Source: Pandoraea norimbergensis (GTDB lineage Bacteria > Pseudomonadota > Gammaproteobacteria > Burkholderiales > Burkholderiaceae). Taken from it: a stretch of 64,000 nt of DNA. The position numbers were made by a program, and so were the translations under genes. The notes below the pieces were generated by a model that saw nothing but the letters and a program-made list of their open reading frames with translations, had not been told where the DNA came from and ran no database searches. Position 1 is the first letter of the stretch. Each line of letters opens with the position of its first letter. The stretch is from positions 1,364,001-1,428,000 of the forward strand of contig NZ_CP013480.3 in NCBI RefSeq assembly GCF_001465545.3. The letters run 5' to 3'. Below, piece by piece: positions 27,306 to 36,064 of the stretch.

Positions 27306-28880
27306 ATGGCCTCTGTGCCGAATGTGCCGAACGTACCGACCACGGCGCCGACCCCGGCAGCCGTCGATTCACAAGCGGCCGCCTCCGCAAATTCCCCGCA
27401 CACTACCCACGCCGCAGAACGACTCGACGACATCGTCGCGCTCGACGCACTGGGTTTGTCCGAAGCGATCCGCACGCGACGCGTGTCGTGTCGCGAAGTC
27501 ATGCAGGCGTACCTCGCGCACATCGCCCAACATAACGCAGCCGTCAACGCCATCGTCTCGTTGCGCGACGCTGACACGTTGCTGCGCGAAGCCGACGAGC
27601 GCGACCGGCAACTGGCGCAAGGTGAGTATCTCGGCTGGATGCACGGCATGCCGCAGGCGGTGAAGGATCTCGCGTCGTGTGCCGGCTTGCCCACACGCAA
27701 GGGCTCACCACTCACGTCCACCGGCCCCGACACACAAGACAGCATCAGCGTCTCGCGTCTGCGCGCGGCGGGCGCGATCTTCATCGGCAAGACCAATGTC
27801 TCCGAGTTCGGGCTCGGCTCACATAGTTACAACCCGGTCTTCGGCACCACGCTCAACGCTTACGACACCAGCCGAATCGCAGGGGGCAGCAGCGGCGGCG
27901 CGGCCAGCGCGCTCGCCATGCGCATGCTGCCGGTGGCCGACGGCAGCGACATGATGGGCTCGTTGCGCAATCCGGCGGCGTTCGGCAACGTGTACGGCTT
28001 TCGTCCGTCGCAGGGGCGTGTGCCGTACGGCCCGGCGCCGGAAATCTTTGTTCAGCAACTGAGCACTGAGGGACCGATGGGGCGCACCGTCGCCGACGTC
28101 GCGCGGCTCCTCGCCACGCAGGCCGGTTACGACGCGCGCAGCCCGCTCTCGCTGGCGCACGCCCATGATCCAGCGCAGTTCGCGGGTGCGCTGCATCGCG
28201 ACGTGAAGGGTTTGCGTCTGGGGTGGCTGGGTGACTACGGTGGCTATCTGCCGATGGAAGACGGCGTGATGGCGCTGTGCGAAGCGTCACTGCGCGACTT
28301 TACGGAGATGGGCTGCGAAGTCGAAGCGTGCGCGCCCGACTTTTCGATAGATCGTCTGTGGCAGACGTGGCTCACGCTGCGTCACTGGCTCGTCAACGGT
28401 TCGCTGGGCGAGATGTATGCCGACCCTGCGCGCCGCGACAAACTCAAGCCCGAAGCGCAATGGGAAGTCGCCGGTGGCGAGCACTTGCGTGCGGCGGATG
28501 TGTTCCGCGCTTCGATTGACCGCAGCGAGTGGTACCGGTCGCTCGCGCGTCTGTTCGAGCGTTACGACTTTCTGCTGCTGCCCTCGGCACAGGTCTTCCC
28601 GTTTGAAGCGCAAACGCATTGGCCGGCATCGGTGGCGGGCAAGTCGATGGACACCTACCACCGCTGGATGGAAGTGGTGATCGGCCCGACGCTGGCTGGC
28701 TTGCCGGCGATCAGCGTGCCGGTCGGTTTCGATGCGCGCGGGTTGCCGATGGGCTTGCAGATCATCGGCCCGGCACAGGCGGATCTTGCCGTGCTGCAAC
28801 TGGCGCACGCGCACGAGCAGCGCACGCAGTGGGTGCGCCGGTTCCCGCCCGCGATGCTGGCCTCAGGCCGGACCGCGTGA
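27306..28880 (+). CDS. Amidase-signature family hydrolase
   Basis: This 524-residue amidase hydrolyses C-N amide bonds of an unknown substrate. The Ser-cisSer-Lys triad is visible: Lys120 in PQAVKD, Ser195 in GGSSGG, and the likely nucleophile Ser219 in DMMGSLRNPA, where many relatives have DTGGS. The C-terminal PVGFDARGLPMGLQIIGP block is typical. ATG 27306 has an AAGGAGAGAG ribosome site; upstream open frame is not needed. A Pro/Ala/Thr-rich leader of about 35 residues is unusual, but no clear signal peptide is seen. It is third in the LysR-linked block. The last 18 bp overlap the convergent DUF3820 gene. Confidence 0.9.
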   Translation: MASVPNVPNVPTTAPTPAAVDSQAAASANSPHTTHAAERLDDIVALDALGLSEAIRTRRVSCREVMQAYLAHIAQHNAAVNAIVSLRDADTLLREADERDRQLAQGEYLGWMHGMPQAVKDLASCAGLPTRKGSPLTSTGPDTQDSISVSRLRAAGAIFIGKTNVSEFGLGSHSYNPVFGTTLNAYDTSRIAGGSSGGAASALAMRMLPVADGSDMMGSLRNPAAFGNVYGFRPSQGRVPYGPAPEIFVQQLSTEGPMGRTVADVARLLATQAGYDARSPLSLAHAHDPAQFAGALHRDVKGLRLGWLGDYGGYLPMEDGVMALCEASLRDFTEMGCEVEACAPDFSIDRLWQTWLTLRHWLVNGSLGEMYADPARRDKLKPEAQWEVAGGEHLRAADVFRASIDRSEWYRSLARLFERYDFLLLPSAQVFPFEAQTHWPASVAGKSMDTYHRWMEVVIGPTLAGLPAISVPVGFDARGLPMGLQIIGPAQADLAVLQLAHAHEQRTQWVRRFPPAMLASGRTA

Positions 28881-29096
28881 AGCCTTAAGCGGTTTCAGCA
28901 AATCGCCGAGCGCGTTGTGATCGATTTCATACATCAGCGCGAGCAGGCGGCCGATCTCGCCCGTGGGAAAGCCTTCGCGGGCAAACCAGCTCAGATAGTT
29001 GGCGGGCAGATCGGCAATCATCGTGCCCTTGTGTTTGCCGTAAGGCATCGGCGTGGTGACGAGCCGCAGCAGCGCGTCGGTGTCGAAATCAATCAT
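28863..29096 (-). CDS. DUF3820 family small protein
   Basis: The 77-residue protein matches the DUF3820 family: PMPYGKHKGTMIADLPANYL and WFAREGFPTGEIGRLL, then a short helical end. Its core resembles the small PYGK...G...P.YL module also found in exonuclease-associated proteins. The function is not established. It overlaps the 3' end of the amidase gene tail to tail by 18 bp. Confidence 0.85.
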   Translation of the reverse strand: MIDFDTDALLRLVTTPMPYGKHKGTMIADLPANYLSWFAREGFPTGEIGRLLALMYEIDHNALGDLLKPLKASRGPA

Positions 29097-29162
29097 GTGA
29101 ACAAATCGCGTGAGCGCCCGGAGGTCGCATAAAGCGTCACGCTATCACATACGGCGCCGATG

Positions 29163-29798
29163 TCACGCGCGCGCTGTCTGTAGCAATCGCCACCCGACTA
29201 CGCCGAAGACCACCGCGAGTCCGCCATCGAGCCAGCGTCGCAGCCGCAAATAAATGCGCCGCGCCGTCTGCGTCGAAAACAGCAACGCGTAGCCGCAGAA
29301 CACCGTCACGCTGATAGTGATGCATCCCGGCAAGATGGCCGGCTGCACCGCGCCGTCATGCGATGACGACAGCGCAACGATCGACACCCAGCTCAACACG
29401 GCCTTCGGGTTCGTCAAATGCAGCAGCGCGCCGCGCAGATAGATTCGTTTCAGCGGCTCGCCTTCCGTCGACACGGCGGTCTTATGAGATGACGGATTGA
29501 GCGCAGCACGTCCCGACTTGAACGCGAGCCACAGCAGATACACGCCGCCGAAAATCTTGAGCGCGACGAGAAACTGCGAGTAAGCGATCAAGGCCGCCGA
29601 AACGCCGAGCATGGCGACTGTCGCCCAGAACATCGATCCCGAGATGACGCCGAGCGCAAACGTGAGCGCGGGCTTGCGGCCATGATTCGCGGCGATGGAC
29701 ATGATCGCCAGATTGCTCGGCCCGGGGCTCGCGGTGCCGACGAAGTAGGCCGTGTATGCCACCAGCAGGTTGGCGGAGAGAAAGGTGACGTCGGCCAT
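29163..29798 (-). CDS. LysE/RhtB family amino-acid exporter
   Basis: The protein has about 211 residues and six predicted helices. The LysE-family signature is GTASPGPSNLAIMSIAANHGRK near the N-terminus, then GVYLLWLAFKSGR, HLTNPKAVLSW, and the C-terminal arm RRWLDGGLAVVFGVVGWRLL. Family members export amino acids or homoserine lactone-like metabolites. An ATG 12 bp upstream (29810) is possible, but AGGCG spacing favours 29798. It lies 78 bp after the start of an MFS gene's tail on the same strand. The substrate is unknown. Confidence 0.88.
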   Translation of the reverse strand: MADVTFLSANLLVAYTAYFVGTASPGPSNLAIMSIAANHGRKPALTFALGVISGSMFWATVAMLGVSAALIAYSQFLVALKIFGGVYLLWLAFKSGRAALNPSSHKTAVSTEGEPLKRIYLRGALLHLTNPKAVLSWVSIVALSSSHDGAVQPAILPGCITISVTVFCGYALLFSTQTARRIYLRLRRWLDGGLAVVFGVVGWRLLQTARA

Positions 29799-29876
29799 CG
29801 AGCGCCTCATGCGTCGTTGATCAGGGGAGTCTTCGCAGTGTCGACGCCCCCGTCGTGCGATGCCATAGACAGTTCG

Positions 29877-31409
29877 TCAATCTCTCACCGAGCCAGTTGC
29901 CAGACGCCCGTGGTTGCCGTCGCCGGACGATGCATCGGGGGCATGGCGGCGATAGCGGAACAACACGCCCGCCATGACCACGCACGTCAGGCCGCCGCCG
30001 ATCATGGCCAACGCGAACCCTTGCGTCATGGCGACACGGTAAGCCTGCGGCAACCAGTCGAGTTGTCCGTCCATCACATGTGCCGTGACGGCCAGACGCG
30101 CCAATGCCGAGGCCTCGGCAACGCCATGGACCTGTGCCGCCGAGGCGAGCTCCTGCATGGCGCGCAGGCTCATCACGCTGCCGAGCAGCGCAATGCCCAT
30201 CGTCATGCCGGTCTGGCGCAAGGCGTTCATCGTCGCGGAGGCCATGCCGGTGCGCTCGGCAGGCGCGAGCCCCATGACCGTCATGCCGGTGGCGGGCACC
30301 GCGAGTCCCATGCCGAGGCCGAGCACGGCAAACGACGTGCCGACGATCCAGAACGGCGTGTCGTGGGTAAAGGCGGCCATCGCACACATCGTTAGCCCGA
30401 TCGCGCCATAGCCCGCGACCATCAACAGGGGCAGGGCGACGCGATGGGCAATGCGGCCGAAGAGCAGCGACGTCACTCCCATCATCAGAAACTGAGGCAT
30501 CAACTGCCAGCCGGTCGCCGCTGGCGTGTGGCCTTGTGCTTGCTGTAGAAACAGTGAGAGGAAGAACAGACTGCTGTACCCCGCGAAGCCCAGTGCGAAC
30601 GAGGCGATATTGGCCACCCGCATGCGTGGGTCGCGCAACAACGCCAACGGCAGCAGTGGACGCGCCACGCGCCGCTCGACGCAGACGAATGCGATAAAGG
30701 TGACGACGGCGATGGCGAAGACGGCGGCCAGCGATTCGCGCGGGGTGTCGGGCTCACCAAGTTGAATCAACCCATAGGTCAACGCGCCGAGACAGATCAC
30801 GCTCAATACTTGCCCTGCCGGGTCGAACACACCGTGAGGGTTGCGCTCGCGCGACGGAATGCCCCAGATACCGAGCGTCAGTGCAATAAGCCCCAGCGGT
30901 TCGTTCACGAGAAAGATGCTCTGCCAGCCGAAATGCTCCACGAGCAGGCCGCCCAGCAACGGCCCGAGAATCAGCGCGAGCGCACTGAATGCCGACCAGC
31001 CGCCGATGACGCGTGCCCGCTCGCGGGGATCGGGAAACGCATGCGTGAGAATCGGCATCGCGCTGGGAATGAGCAGGGCGCCCGCCACGCCCTGAATCGT
31101 GCGGCCAACCAGCAACGGGGCGAGGGTGTCGGCACAGGCGCAGACCGCCGAGCCGAGTGTAAAGAGTGCGACGCTCGCGCTCCACACGGGCTTGTGGCCG
31201 TATCGATCGCCGAGCGGCCCGGCACTCAGCATGAACGCCGAGATGGCAATGGCATAGGCATTGACGACCCATTGCAGTCCCGCCATGTCGGTGTGCAGAC
31301 GGAGTTGGAGCGTGGGCAGCGCCACGTTGACGATGCTGATGTCGAGCGACGCGAGGAACGTGCCGAGGTAGGCCGCACAGACTAATGCGCGGCGGCGAGA
31401 GGGTGGCAT
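29877..31409 (-). CDS. MFS exporter, DHA2 family
   Basis: The 510-residue protein has 14 predicted helices with the DHA2 motifs: LASLDISIVNVALPTLQ in helix 1, WVVNAYAIAISAFMLSAGPLGDRYGHKPVW, written by segment, and GRTIQGVAGALLIPSAM. It is probably a drug or metabolite exporter. The upstream 218 bp carry two short palindromes (TGAGAATGGTTCTCA and TGACCGTCGGTCA) that look like operators, though no regulator gene is adjacent. No adaptor or channel gene is linked. Confidence 0.88.
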   Translation of the reverse strand: MPPSRRRALVCAAYLGTFLASLDISIVNVALPTLQLRLHTDMAGLQWVVNAYAIAISAFMLSAGPLGDRYGHKPVWSASVALFTLGSAVCACADTLAPLLVGRTIQGVAGALLIPSAMPILTHAFPDPRERARVIGGWSAFSALALILGPLLGGLLVEHFGWQSIFLVNEPLGLIALTLGIWGIPSRERNPHGVFDPAGQVLSVICLGALTYGLIQLGEPDTPRESLAAVFAIAVVTFIAFVCVERRVARPLLPLALLRDPRMRVANIASFALGFAGYSSLFFLSLFLQQAQGHTPAATGWQLMPQFLMMGVTSLLFGRIAHRVALPLLMVAGYGAIGLTMCAMAAFTHDTPFWIVGTSFAVLGLGMGLAVPATGMTVMGLAPAERTGMASATMNALRQTGMTMGIALLGSVMSLRAMQELASAAQVHGVAEASALARLAVTAHVMDGQLDWLPQAYRVAMTQGFALAMIGGGLTCVVMAGVLFRYRRHAPDASSGDGNHGRLATGSVRD

Positions 31410-31434
31410 GGTGACATCCCGGTGGTCGATAAAT

Positions 31435-31449
31435 TGAGAATGGTTCTCA
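31435..31449. promoter_or_regulatory. Palindrome TGAGAA-N3-TTCTCA upstream of MFS gene
   Basis: A perfect 6+6 inverted repeat 26 bp upstream of the leftward MFS start, in an AT-rich stretch. It resembles half of a Fur-type box but could belong to another dimeric repressor. Confidence 0.4.
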
Positions 31450-31464
31450 TCTTAATTAATCGAC

Positions 31465-31477
31465 TGACCGTCGGTCA
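31465..31477. promoter_or_regulatory. Palindrome TGACC-N3-GGTCA upstream of MFS gene
   Basis: A second inverted repeat, 16 bp farther out. ACCG/CGGT arms of this type are common in TetR-family operators of efflux genes. No TetR gene is adjacent. Confidence 0.35.
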
Positions 31478-31628
31478 ATGGAATTTTTCTACGCAGTCGA
31501 GACGTGTATCGATGCGGCGGTGCGGCGATGCGCAGTGCTGTGGTGTCGTGCTGCCCGGGGTGCCAACCTGAGGCGACGTCCGCCCGCCCCGCACAGCGGA
31601 AGTGCCGGGGCCGGGCGAGGCCGTTCGC

Positions 31629-32597
31629 TTACGCCGTAATCGGGAAGCTTCGGTCGTAGGTTGGTTTCACGTCGAGCGGCTGGCGTAGCAACCCGACCTG
31701 CGCGTAGAAGTCGGCGGTGCGTTGCTGCTCGGCGACGAGTGCGTCGTCGATGTTGCGCCACTTGGTTGCACGGCGGGAAAACTGCAAGCGCGCGGCTTCG
31801 GGCGGAATGCCGATGATGCGCGCCATGGCTGCCGAGAACGCATCCACGTGCTGATACGACCAGACCTGTGCGCGCACCACGCGCGAGAGGAAGTCGCGCA
31901 ACACTTCACGCTTCGCGGCGAGCGCCGAGTCGGTGGCCGCGAGGTAACTCAGCCCCGACCACAGCCCCCGTCCATTGACGAGCACGCGCCCGCGCCCTGT
32001 GGTTTCCGCGACGGCGGTGTAAGGCTCCCACGTGGCCCACGCATCGACCGACCCGCTGGCCAGCGCGGTGATGGTGTCGGCGGGCGGCAGAAAGCGGAAA
32101 TTCACGTCGGCCGGTTTGAGCCCGGCCGCCGTGATTGCCTTGAGCGATACTAAGTGACCGATGGACCCGCGCGTCGTCCCGATGTTCTTGCCCTTGAGAT
32201 CGGCCGCAGTGCGCAGCGTCGAATCCGGCTGCACGATGAGGGCCGTACCGTACGCATCGGAGCGATTGGCGCCGATGATCTTGATCGCAGCACCGGCGGC
32301 CAGCGCAAAGATGACGGGCGCGTCGCCGATCGGGCCGCAATCGACTGCCCCCGCGTTAAGTGCTTCGGCAAGCGGTGCGGCGGCAGGAAATTCCGACCAC
32401 TGAATGTCGTAGGGCAACTGCTTGAGTTCGTCTGCTGCTTCTAGCAGCGCGCGCAGCCCGCCCTTCTGATCGCCAGCCTTCAGCAAGGGGCGTCCTGACT
32501 GTGCGAATGCAGAACCCGGCAGCGCAAGCGTAGTGAGTGCACCGGCGGCGCTCGACGTCGTGACGTATTGAAGAAACCTGCGGCGAGAAATCGTCAT
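31629..32597 (-). CDS. ABC transporter substrate-binding protein, aliphatic sulfonate type, Tat-exported
   Basis: The 322-residue protein carries a twin-arginine signal (SRRRFLQ at about 4-10, cleavage near SAFAQ). The NMT1/SsuA-like fold follows, with VDCGPIGDAPVIFALAAGA and LKGKNIGTTRGSIGHLV. It would bind an alkanesulfonate or taurine-like molecule in the periplasm. It is the last gene of the leftward sulfonate operon, and a second, different binding protein is encoded at 36065-37108. The two may share one permease with different specificities. Confidence 0.87.
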   Translation of the reverse strand: MTISRRRFLQYVTTSSAAGALTTLALPGSAFAQSGRPLLKAGDQKGGLRALLEAADELKQLPYDIQWSEFPAAAPLAEALNAGAVDCGPIGDAPVIFALAAGAAIKIIGANRSDAYGTALIVQPDSTLRTAADLKGKNIGTTRGSIGHLVSLKAITAAGLKPADVNFRFLPPADTITALASGSVDAWATWEPYTAVAETTGRGRVLVNGRGLWSGLSYLAATDSALAAKREVLRDFLSRVVRAQVWSYQHVDAFSAAMARIIGIPPEAARLQFSRRATKWRNIDDALVAEQQRTADFYAQVGLLRQPLDVKPTYDRSFPITA

Positions 32598-32660
32598 GGG
32601 AAAACCTGTCGTATTAGAGGGAAAGCGGTGGTTGGACGGTCCGGCGATGCCGCCTTGGCA

Positions 32661-33962
32661 TCAATGCACGAAGCCGCCCTTGATGAAGCGCACCGGCTCG
32701 TTGTCCATCTGGCGCAGCGTGGCGCTCAGCGGGTCGGGGGCGGCGGGTGATGTGAGTAATGCGCCGACGGATGCGGTGGTGCACAGCAAGCCCCCGTCGG
32801 CCCAGCCACGCTTGCCTGCGGGGGCGAGCGCACGCAGCCAGCCGTCGCGGTCGGCCAGCCATTCGGTGCCGGCGAGCTCGGCCGGCGTTGTCCCAGCGAT
32901 CTGCGCAAAGACGGGCCACGCATCGGGCGAATCGGCAAGGCAATCGGCGCGCGCGCCAAGGGTTGTCGCGTTCGACGCGACCGTCGTCGCGATGGCGGGC
33001 CGTGCCGTCGCGCGCAGGCCATCGGCGAGCGGCGCCGAGACACGTCGCACCCCCGCAGTTGCGCCCGGCAGCGCGCGCAGCCGGGTATCGAACACGGCCG
33101 TCTCATCGCGACGAATCAGCAGCGTCAGAAAGCGGGGATCTTCGAACGGCGCCGGATGCCGCGCATCGACGGCCACCACACGTACCCGCTGCGTGCCACG
33201 CCATTGCGAGAGGCTTCGTGCGGGCGCATCGCCGCAGGTGACAGTCAACGCGGGCAACGCAATCGGCACGGGCCAGCTTCCGCCCGCCGCCATACCTGCT
33301 GACGCCGACAGGACGCGCATGTAATCGAGTGCGGCCCAGATTTCCTTGTCACTCAGTCGACCGGTAAAGCCGGGCATCGTTACGCCAGCGTCGTCGCGCA
33401 TGCCGTAAAGCACATGCCAGAACAACTCGCCGTCGGCGCGACGGCTGAGTAAGGCGCTGGCCATCGTCGGCGGCCAGCGCCGCAGTGCCGCCGCTTGCGG
33501 CCCCTCGCCGCGACCATCCGCGCCATGGCATGCCGCGCATTGCGCCGAATACACGTGCGAGCCCCGCGCGATGCTCCCGACGGTGAATCCGCTGGGGTTG
33601 GTGTGGAAGCTGGTCGGTACTGCTGCTGTGAGCCATAGCGACGACGACGGCCACGGGGCGGCGACGAGCGATGCGACGGCCGCCACGATCAGCCAACGGC
33701 GCGCACGCCGCCAGAAGATGGCGATCAACACGCAGGCGATGGCGAAGGCCAGCGCGGCCAGCGTCCATGCAAACTGGCGGGCCAGCGCAACGTCGATGAT
33801 GAGGTTCTCACCGGCGATGCGTGAGCCCCACGGCCACGCGGGCGCCCCATGCGTCTCACCCGCGATGCCGAGCGCATGCAGCGCCCACAACAACGCGGCC
33901 TGCACGGATTGCAGGCCGAGCAGAAGCGCGTTGAGCCAGACGTGTGTCGGAGGCAGTGTCAT
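32661..33962 (-). CDS. Membrane-anchored c-type cytochrome in the sulfonate operon
   Basis: The 433-residue protein has three hydrophobic segments in the first 112 residues and one haem c site, CAACH (Cys142, Cys145, His146). A likely distal Met lies in GVTMPGFTGRLSDKEIWAALDYM, the usual class I cytochrome c ending. A roughly 200-residue C-terminal region without a second haem motif follows; it resembles molybdopterin-oxidoreductase-like or electron-transfer accessory domains only weakly. It lies between an ABC ATPase gene and a binding-protein gene on the same strand. A cytochrome is not a standard part of ssu operons. The role is unknown. Confidence 0.8.
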   Translation of the reverse strand: MTLPPTHVWLNALLLGLQSVQAALLWALHALGIAGETHGAPAWPWGSRIAGENLIIDVALARQFAWTLAALAFAIACVLIAIFWRRARRWLIVAAVASLVAAPWPSSSLWLTAAVPTSFHTNPSGFTVGSIARGSHVYSAQCAACHGADGRGEGPQAAALRRWPPTMASALLSRRADGELFWHVLYGMRDDAGVTMPGFTGRLSDKEIWAALDYMRVLSASAGMAAGGSWPVPIALPALTVTCGDAPARSLSQWRGTQRVRVVAVDARHPAPFEDPRFLTLLIRRDETAVFDTRLRALPGATAGVRRVSAPLADGLRATARPAIATTVASNATTLGARADCLADSPDAWPVFAQIAGTTPAELAGTEWLADRDGWLRALAPAGKRGWADGGLLCTTASVGALLTSPAAPDPLSATLRQMDNEPVRFIKGGFVH

Positions 33963-34043
33963 CGGGCGCGCTCCGGTGGCGCACCCTTCAGCGTGCTCGT
34001 CGGCGCGCCTGTCAGCGCGCCTGTCAGCGCGCCGGTCAAAGTA

Positions 34044-34913
34044 TTACCAGCTTGCATCGAGCCCCAGATGTCGCAGCGCCTCATGACGCAGTTCGGTGAT
34101 ACGGGCATCGCCGCGATGGCGCGGGTAGGGCAGATCGACACGCAGCTCGGCAACGATGCGCGCAGGGCGCGGGCTGAAGATGACCACGCGCTGTGCGAGG
34201 AAGATGGCTTCTTCCACATCGTGTGTGACCAGCAGCGACGAGAACCCCGCGCGCTGCCACAGTTCCACGAGTTCGCTTTGCATCGCCAGCCGGGTGAGCG
34301 AATCGAGCTTGCCGAGCGGTTCGTCGAGCACGAGCAGACGCGGATCGTTCACGAGCGCACGGGCGAGTGCCACGCGCTGCGCCATGCCACCCGAGAGTTG
34401 ATGGGGGAACGCGTCTGCGAATTCAGACAGCCCCACGCGCGCGAGTGCCGCGTCGACCCGATCGCGTTCGCGCGACAGCACGCCGCGCGCTTGCAGACCG
34501 AGCGCGACGTTATCGCGCACGCGTCGCCACGGGTAAAGCGTCGGGTCCTGAAACACGACGATGCGCGACGGATCGGGGCGCGTAATCGCCGTGCCGTCCT
34601 GCGTGATGGTGCCGCGCGTCGCCGTCTCCAGACCGGCGACCAGCCGCAGCAAGGTGGATTTGCCGCAGCCACTCGGGCCGAGCAACGCGACGAATTCGCC
34701 GGGTGCCACGCTCAGGTCGACCCCGTCGAGCACCTGCAATGGCGCTTGCCGTGTGCCGAACCAGTGACTCACGCCGCGAATATCAATCTGCGCACCGGTG
34801 TGGTTAGCGGCTGCCTGACCGGCATGGGTCGATGCTTCTGTCGCAGCGAGCCGCGCCGCAGCCGAATCGCCGCGCGTCGTATCGGATGAAGGGGAGATAG
34901 CCGTGCTTACCAT
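34044..34913 (-). CDS. ssuB: Sulfonate/taurine ABC transporter ATP-binding protein (SsuB-like)
   Basis: This 289-residue ATPase energises sulfonate import at the inner membrane. Walker A GPSGCGKST is at 79-87, the Q-loop lies in VFQDPTLYPWR, the signature is LSGGMAQR, Walker B is LLVLDEP, and the H-loop is VTHDVEEA. ATG 34913 overlaps the permease stop by 7 bp and has an AAAGGA site, showing translational coupling. The open frame extends far upstream, but only this part is ABC-like. The first 40 residues are a non-conserved Ser/Ala/Thr-rich leader. Confidence 0.9.
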   Translation of the reverse strand: MVSTAISPSSDTTRGDSAAARLAATEASTHAGQAAANHTGAQIDIRGVSHWFGTRQAPLQVLDGVDLSVAPGEFVALLGPSGCGKSTLLRLVAGLETATRGTITQDGTAITRPDPSRIVVFQDPTLYPWRRVRDNVALGLQARGVLSRERDRVDAALARVGLSEFADAFPHQLSGGMAQRVALARALVNDPRLLVLDEPLGKLDSLTRLAMQSELVELWQRAGFSSLLVTHDVEEAIFLAQRVVIFSPRPARIVAELRVDLPYPRHRGDARITELRHEALRHLGLDASW

Positions 34914-36058
34914 TTGACGGTTCCTTTCTGCCACGCGAGCGCGCGGTCGCGAACGGTGAAGAGCAGGGTGATGACACCGGAGAACAGCAACGCCATGACG
35001 ATCAGTGCGGCGTACATGTTCACGTAAGAGGCCCAGCCTTGCGCCCACGTGAGATACCAGCCGAGGCCAGACTTCACGCCCATCATCTCGGCCGTTACCA
35101 GCACCGAGAACGACGCGCCCAGCCCCATGAACAGGCCGACGAAAACGTTGGGCAGCGCTGCCGGAATGGCCACACGCAGCACGAGAAACGCGTCGGACGC
35201 GCCGAGCGTGCGCGCCACGTCGTAGTAGCTCTTGTTCACGCTGGCCACACCGGACCACGTGAGCACGGCGACGGGAAACGCCGTCGACAGCGCAATCAGG
35301 AACGCCGCAGCGGAATAGCTCGACGGGAAGAAGTAGAACGTCAGAGGCAGCAGTGCCGTGGCCGGCACCGGGCCGAGCACGCGCAGCACCGGATGCACCC
35401 AGTAGCCGATGGCGCGAGACCAGCCGATCGACACGCCGATCAGAAAGCCCGCCACCGCACCGAAGCCGAAACCGAGGCCCAACAGCCGCAGGGTATTGAG
35501 CGCGCTGTCGCCCAGACGTTGCCAGTCTTCGGTGTAGACCTCGATGAGCGCTTGCGGCGGGGCAAAGAACGGCGTGGGCAGCGAGGCCGTCTTCGCCGTG
35601 AGGATTTCCCAACCCGCGAGGACGACGGCGATGGCCACGAGCCACGGGCCGCTGCCGGTCAGCGCTTCGCGCAGACGCAGCAGGGGAGACGTCGTGCGCC
35701 CTGCCACCGACAACACCGCCAGCGCCGCAGCGACCACCAAGGCAACAACCCCCAACTCGTCGGTGAAGGCCCAGTCGGAGAAGCCGACGACCTTGTTGGG
35801 CCAACGCAGCGTGATCGCGCCAAACGCGGCCCACGCGAGTGCTGCAACGAAGCCGACGCCCCACAAGGGCGGCGTGCGGGGGGCGGCAAAGAGTTGATCG
35901 AGACTCGTGTCGTCGAAGGCGTTGGCAAAGTGACTGGCAGAACCGGTGACGTGTGATGCGCGTTCGCGCAGCGAGGGGCCGTCGGCCTGTTCGGCCAGCT
36001 CCAGTGCCCCAGCGGGGCTGGCGGCACGCAATGCGGCATTGTCGAGAATGGCACTCAT
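34907..36058 (-). CDS. ssuC: Sulfonate-type ABC transporter permease (SsuC-like)
   Basis: The 383-residue protein carries the BPD_transp_1 permease core in its C-terminal half, with the EAA-type loop DVARTLGASDAFLVLRVAIPAALP. It is longer than typical SsuC (about 260) because of an N-terminal extension with extra helices (about 60-125). It lies between a binding protein (7 bp gap) and the ATPase (7 bp overlap), so all three form one transporter. It probably imports alkanesulfonates or sulfate esters. Confidence 0.9.
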   Translation of the reverse strand: MSAILDNAALRAASPAGALELAEQADGPSLRERASHVTGSASHFANAFDDTSLDQLFAAPRTPPLWGVGFVAALAWAAFGAITLRWPNKVVGFSDWAFTDELGVVALVVAAALAVLSVAGRTTSPLLRLREALTGSGPWLVAIAVVLAGWEILTAKTASLPTPFFAPPQALIEVYTEDWQRLGDSALNTLRLLGLGFGFGAVAGFLIGVSIGWSRAIGYWVHPVLRVLGPVPATALLPLTFYFFPSSYSAAAFLIALSTAFPVAVLTWSGVASVNKSYYDVARTLGASDAFLVLRVAIPAALPNVFVGLFMGLGASFSVLVTAEMMGVKSGLGWYLTWAQGWASYVNMYAALIVMALLFSGVITLLFTVRDRALAWQKGTVKW

Positions 36059-36064
36059 GGTGTT

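Noticed and set aside
34914..35864. A 5' extension of the ABC ATPase frame over the permease gene
   Set aside because: The extension lies within the permease coding region in another frame, while ATG 34913 has a ribosome site and typical operon overlap.
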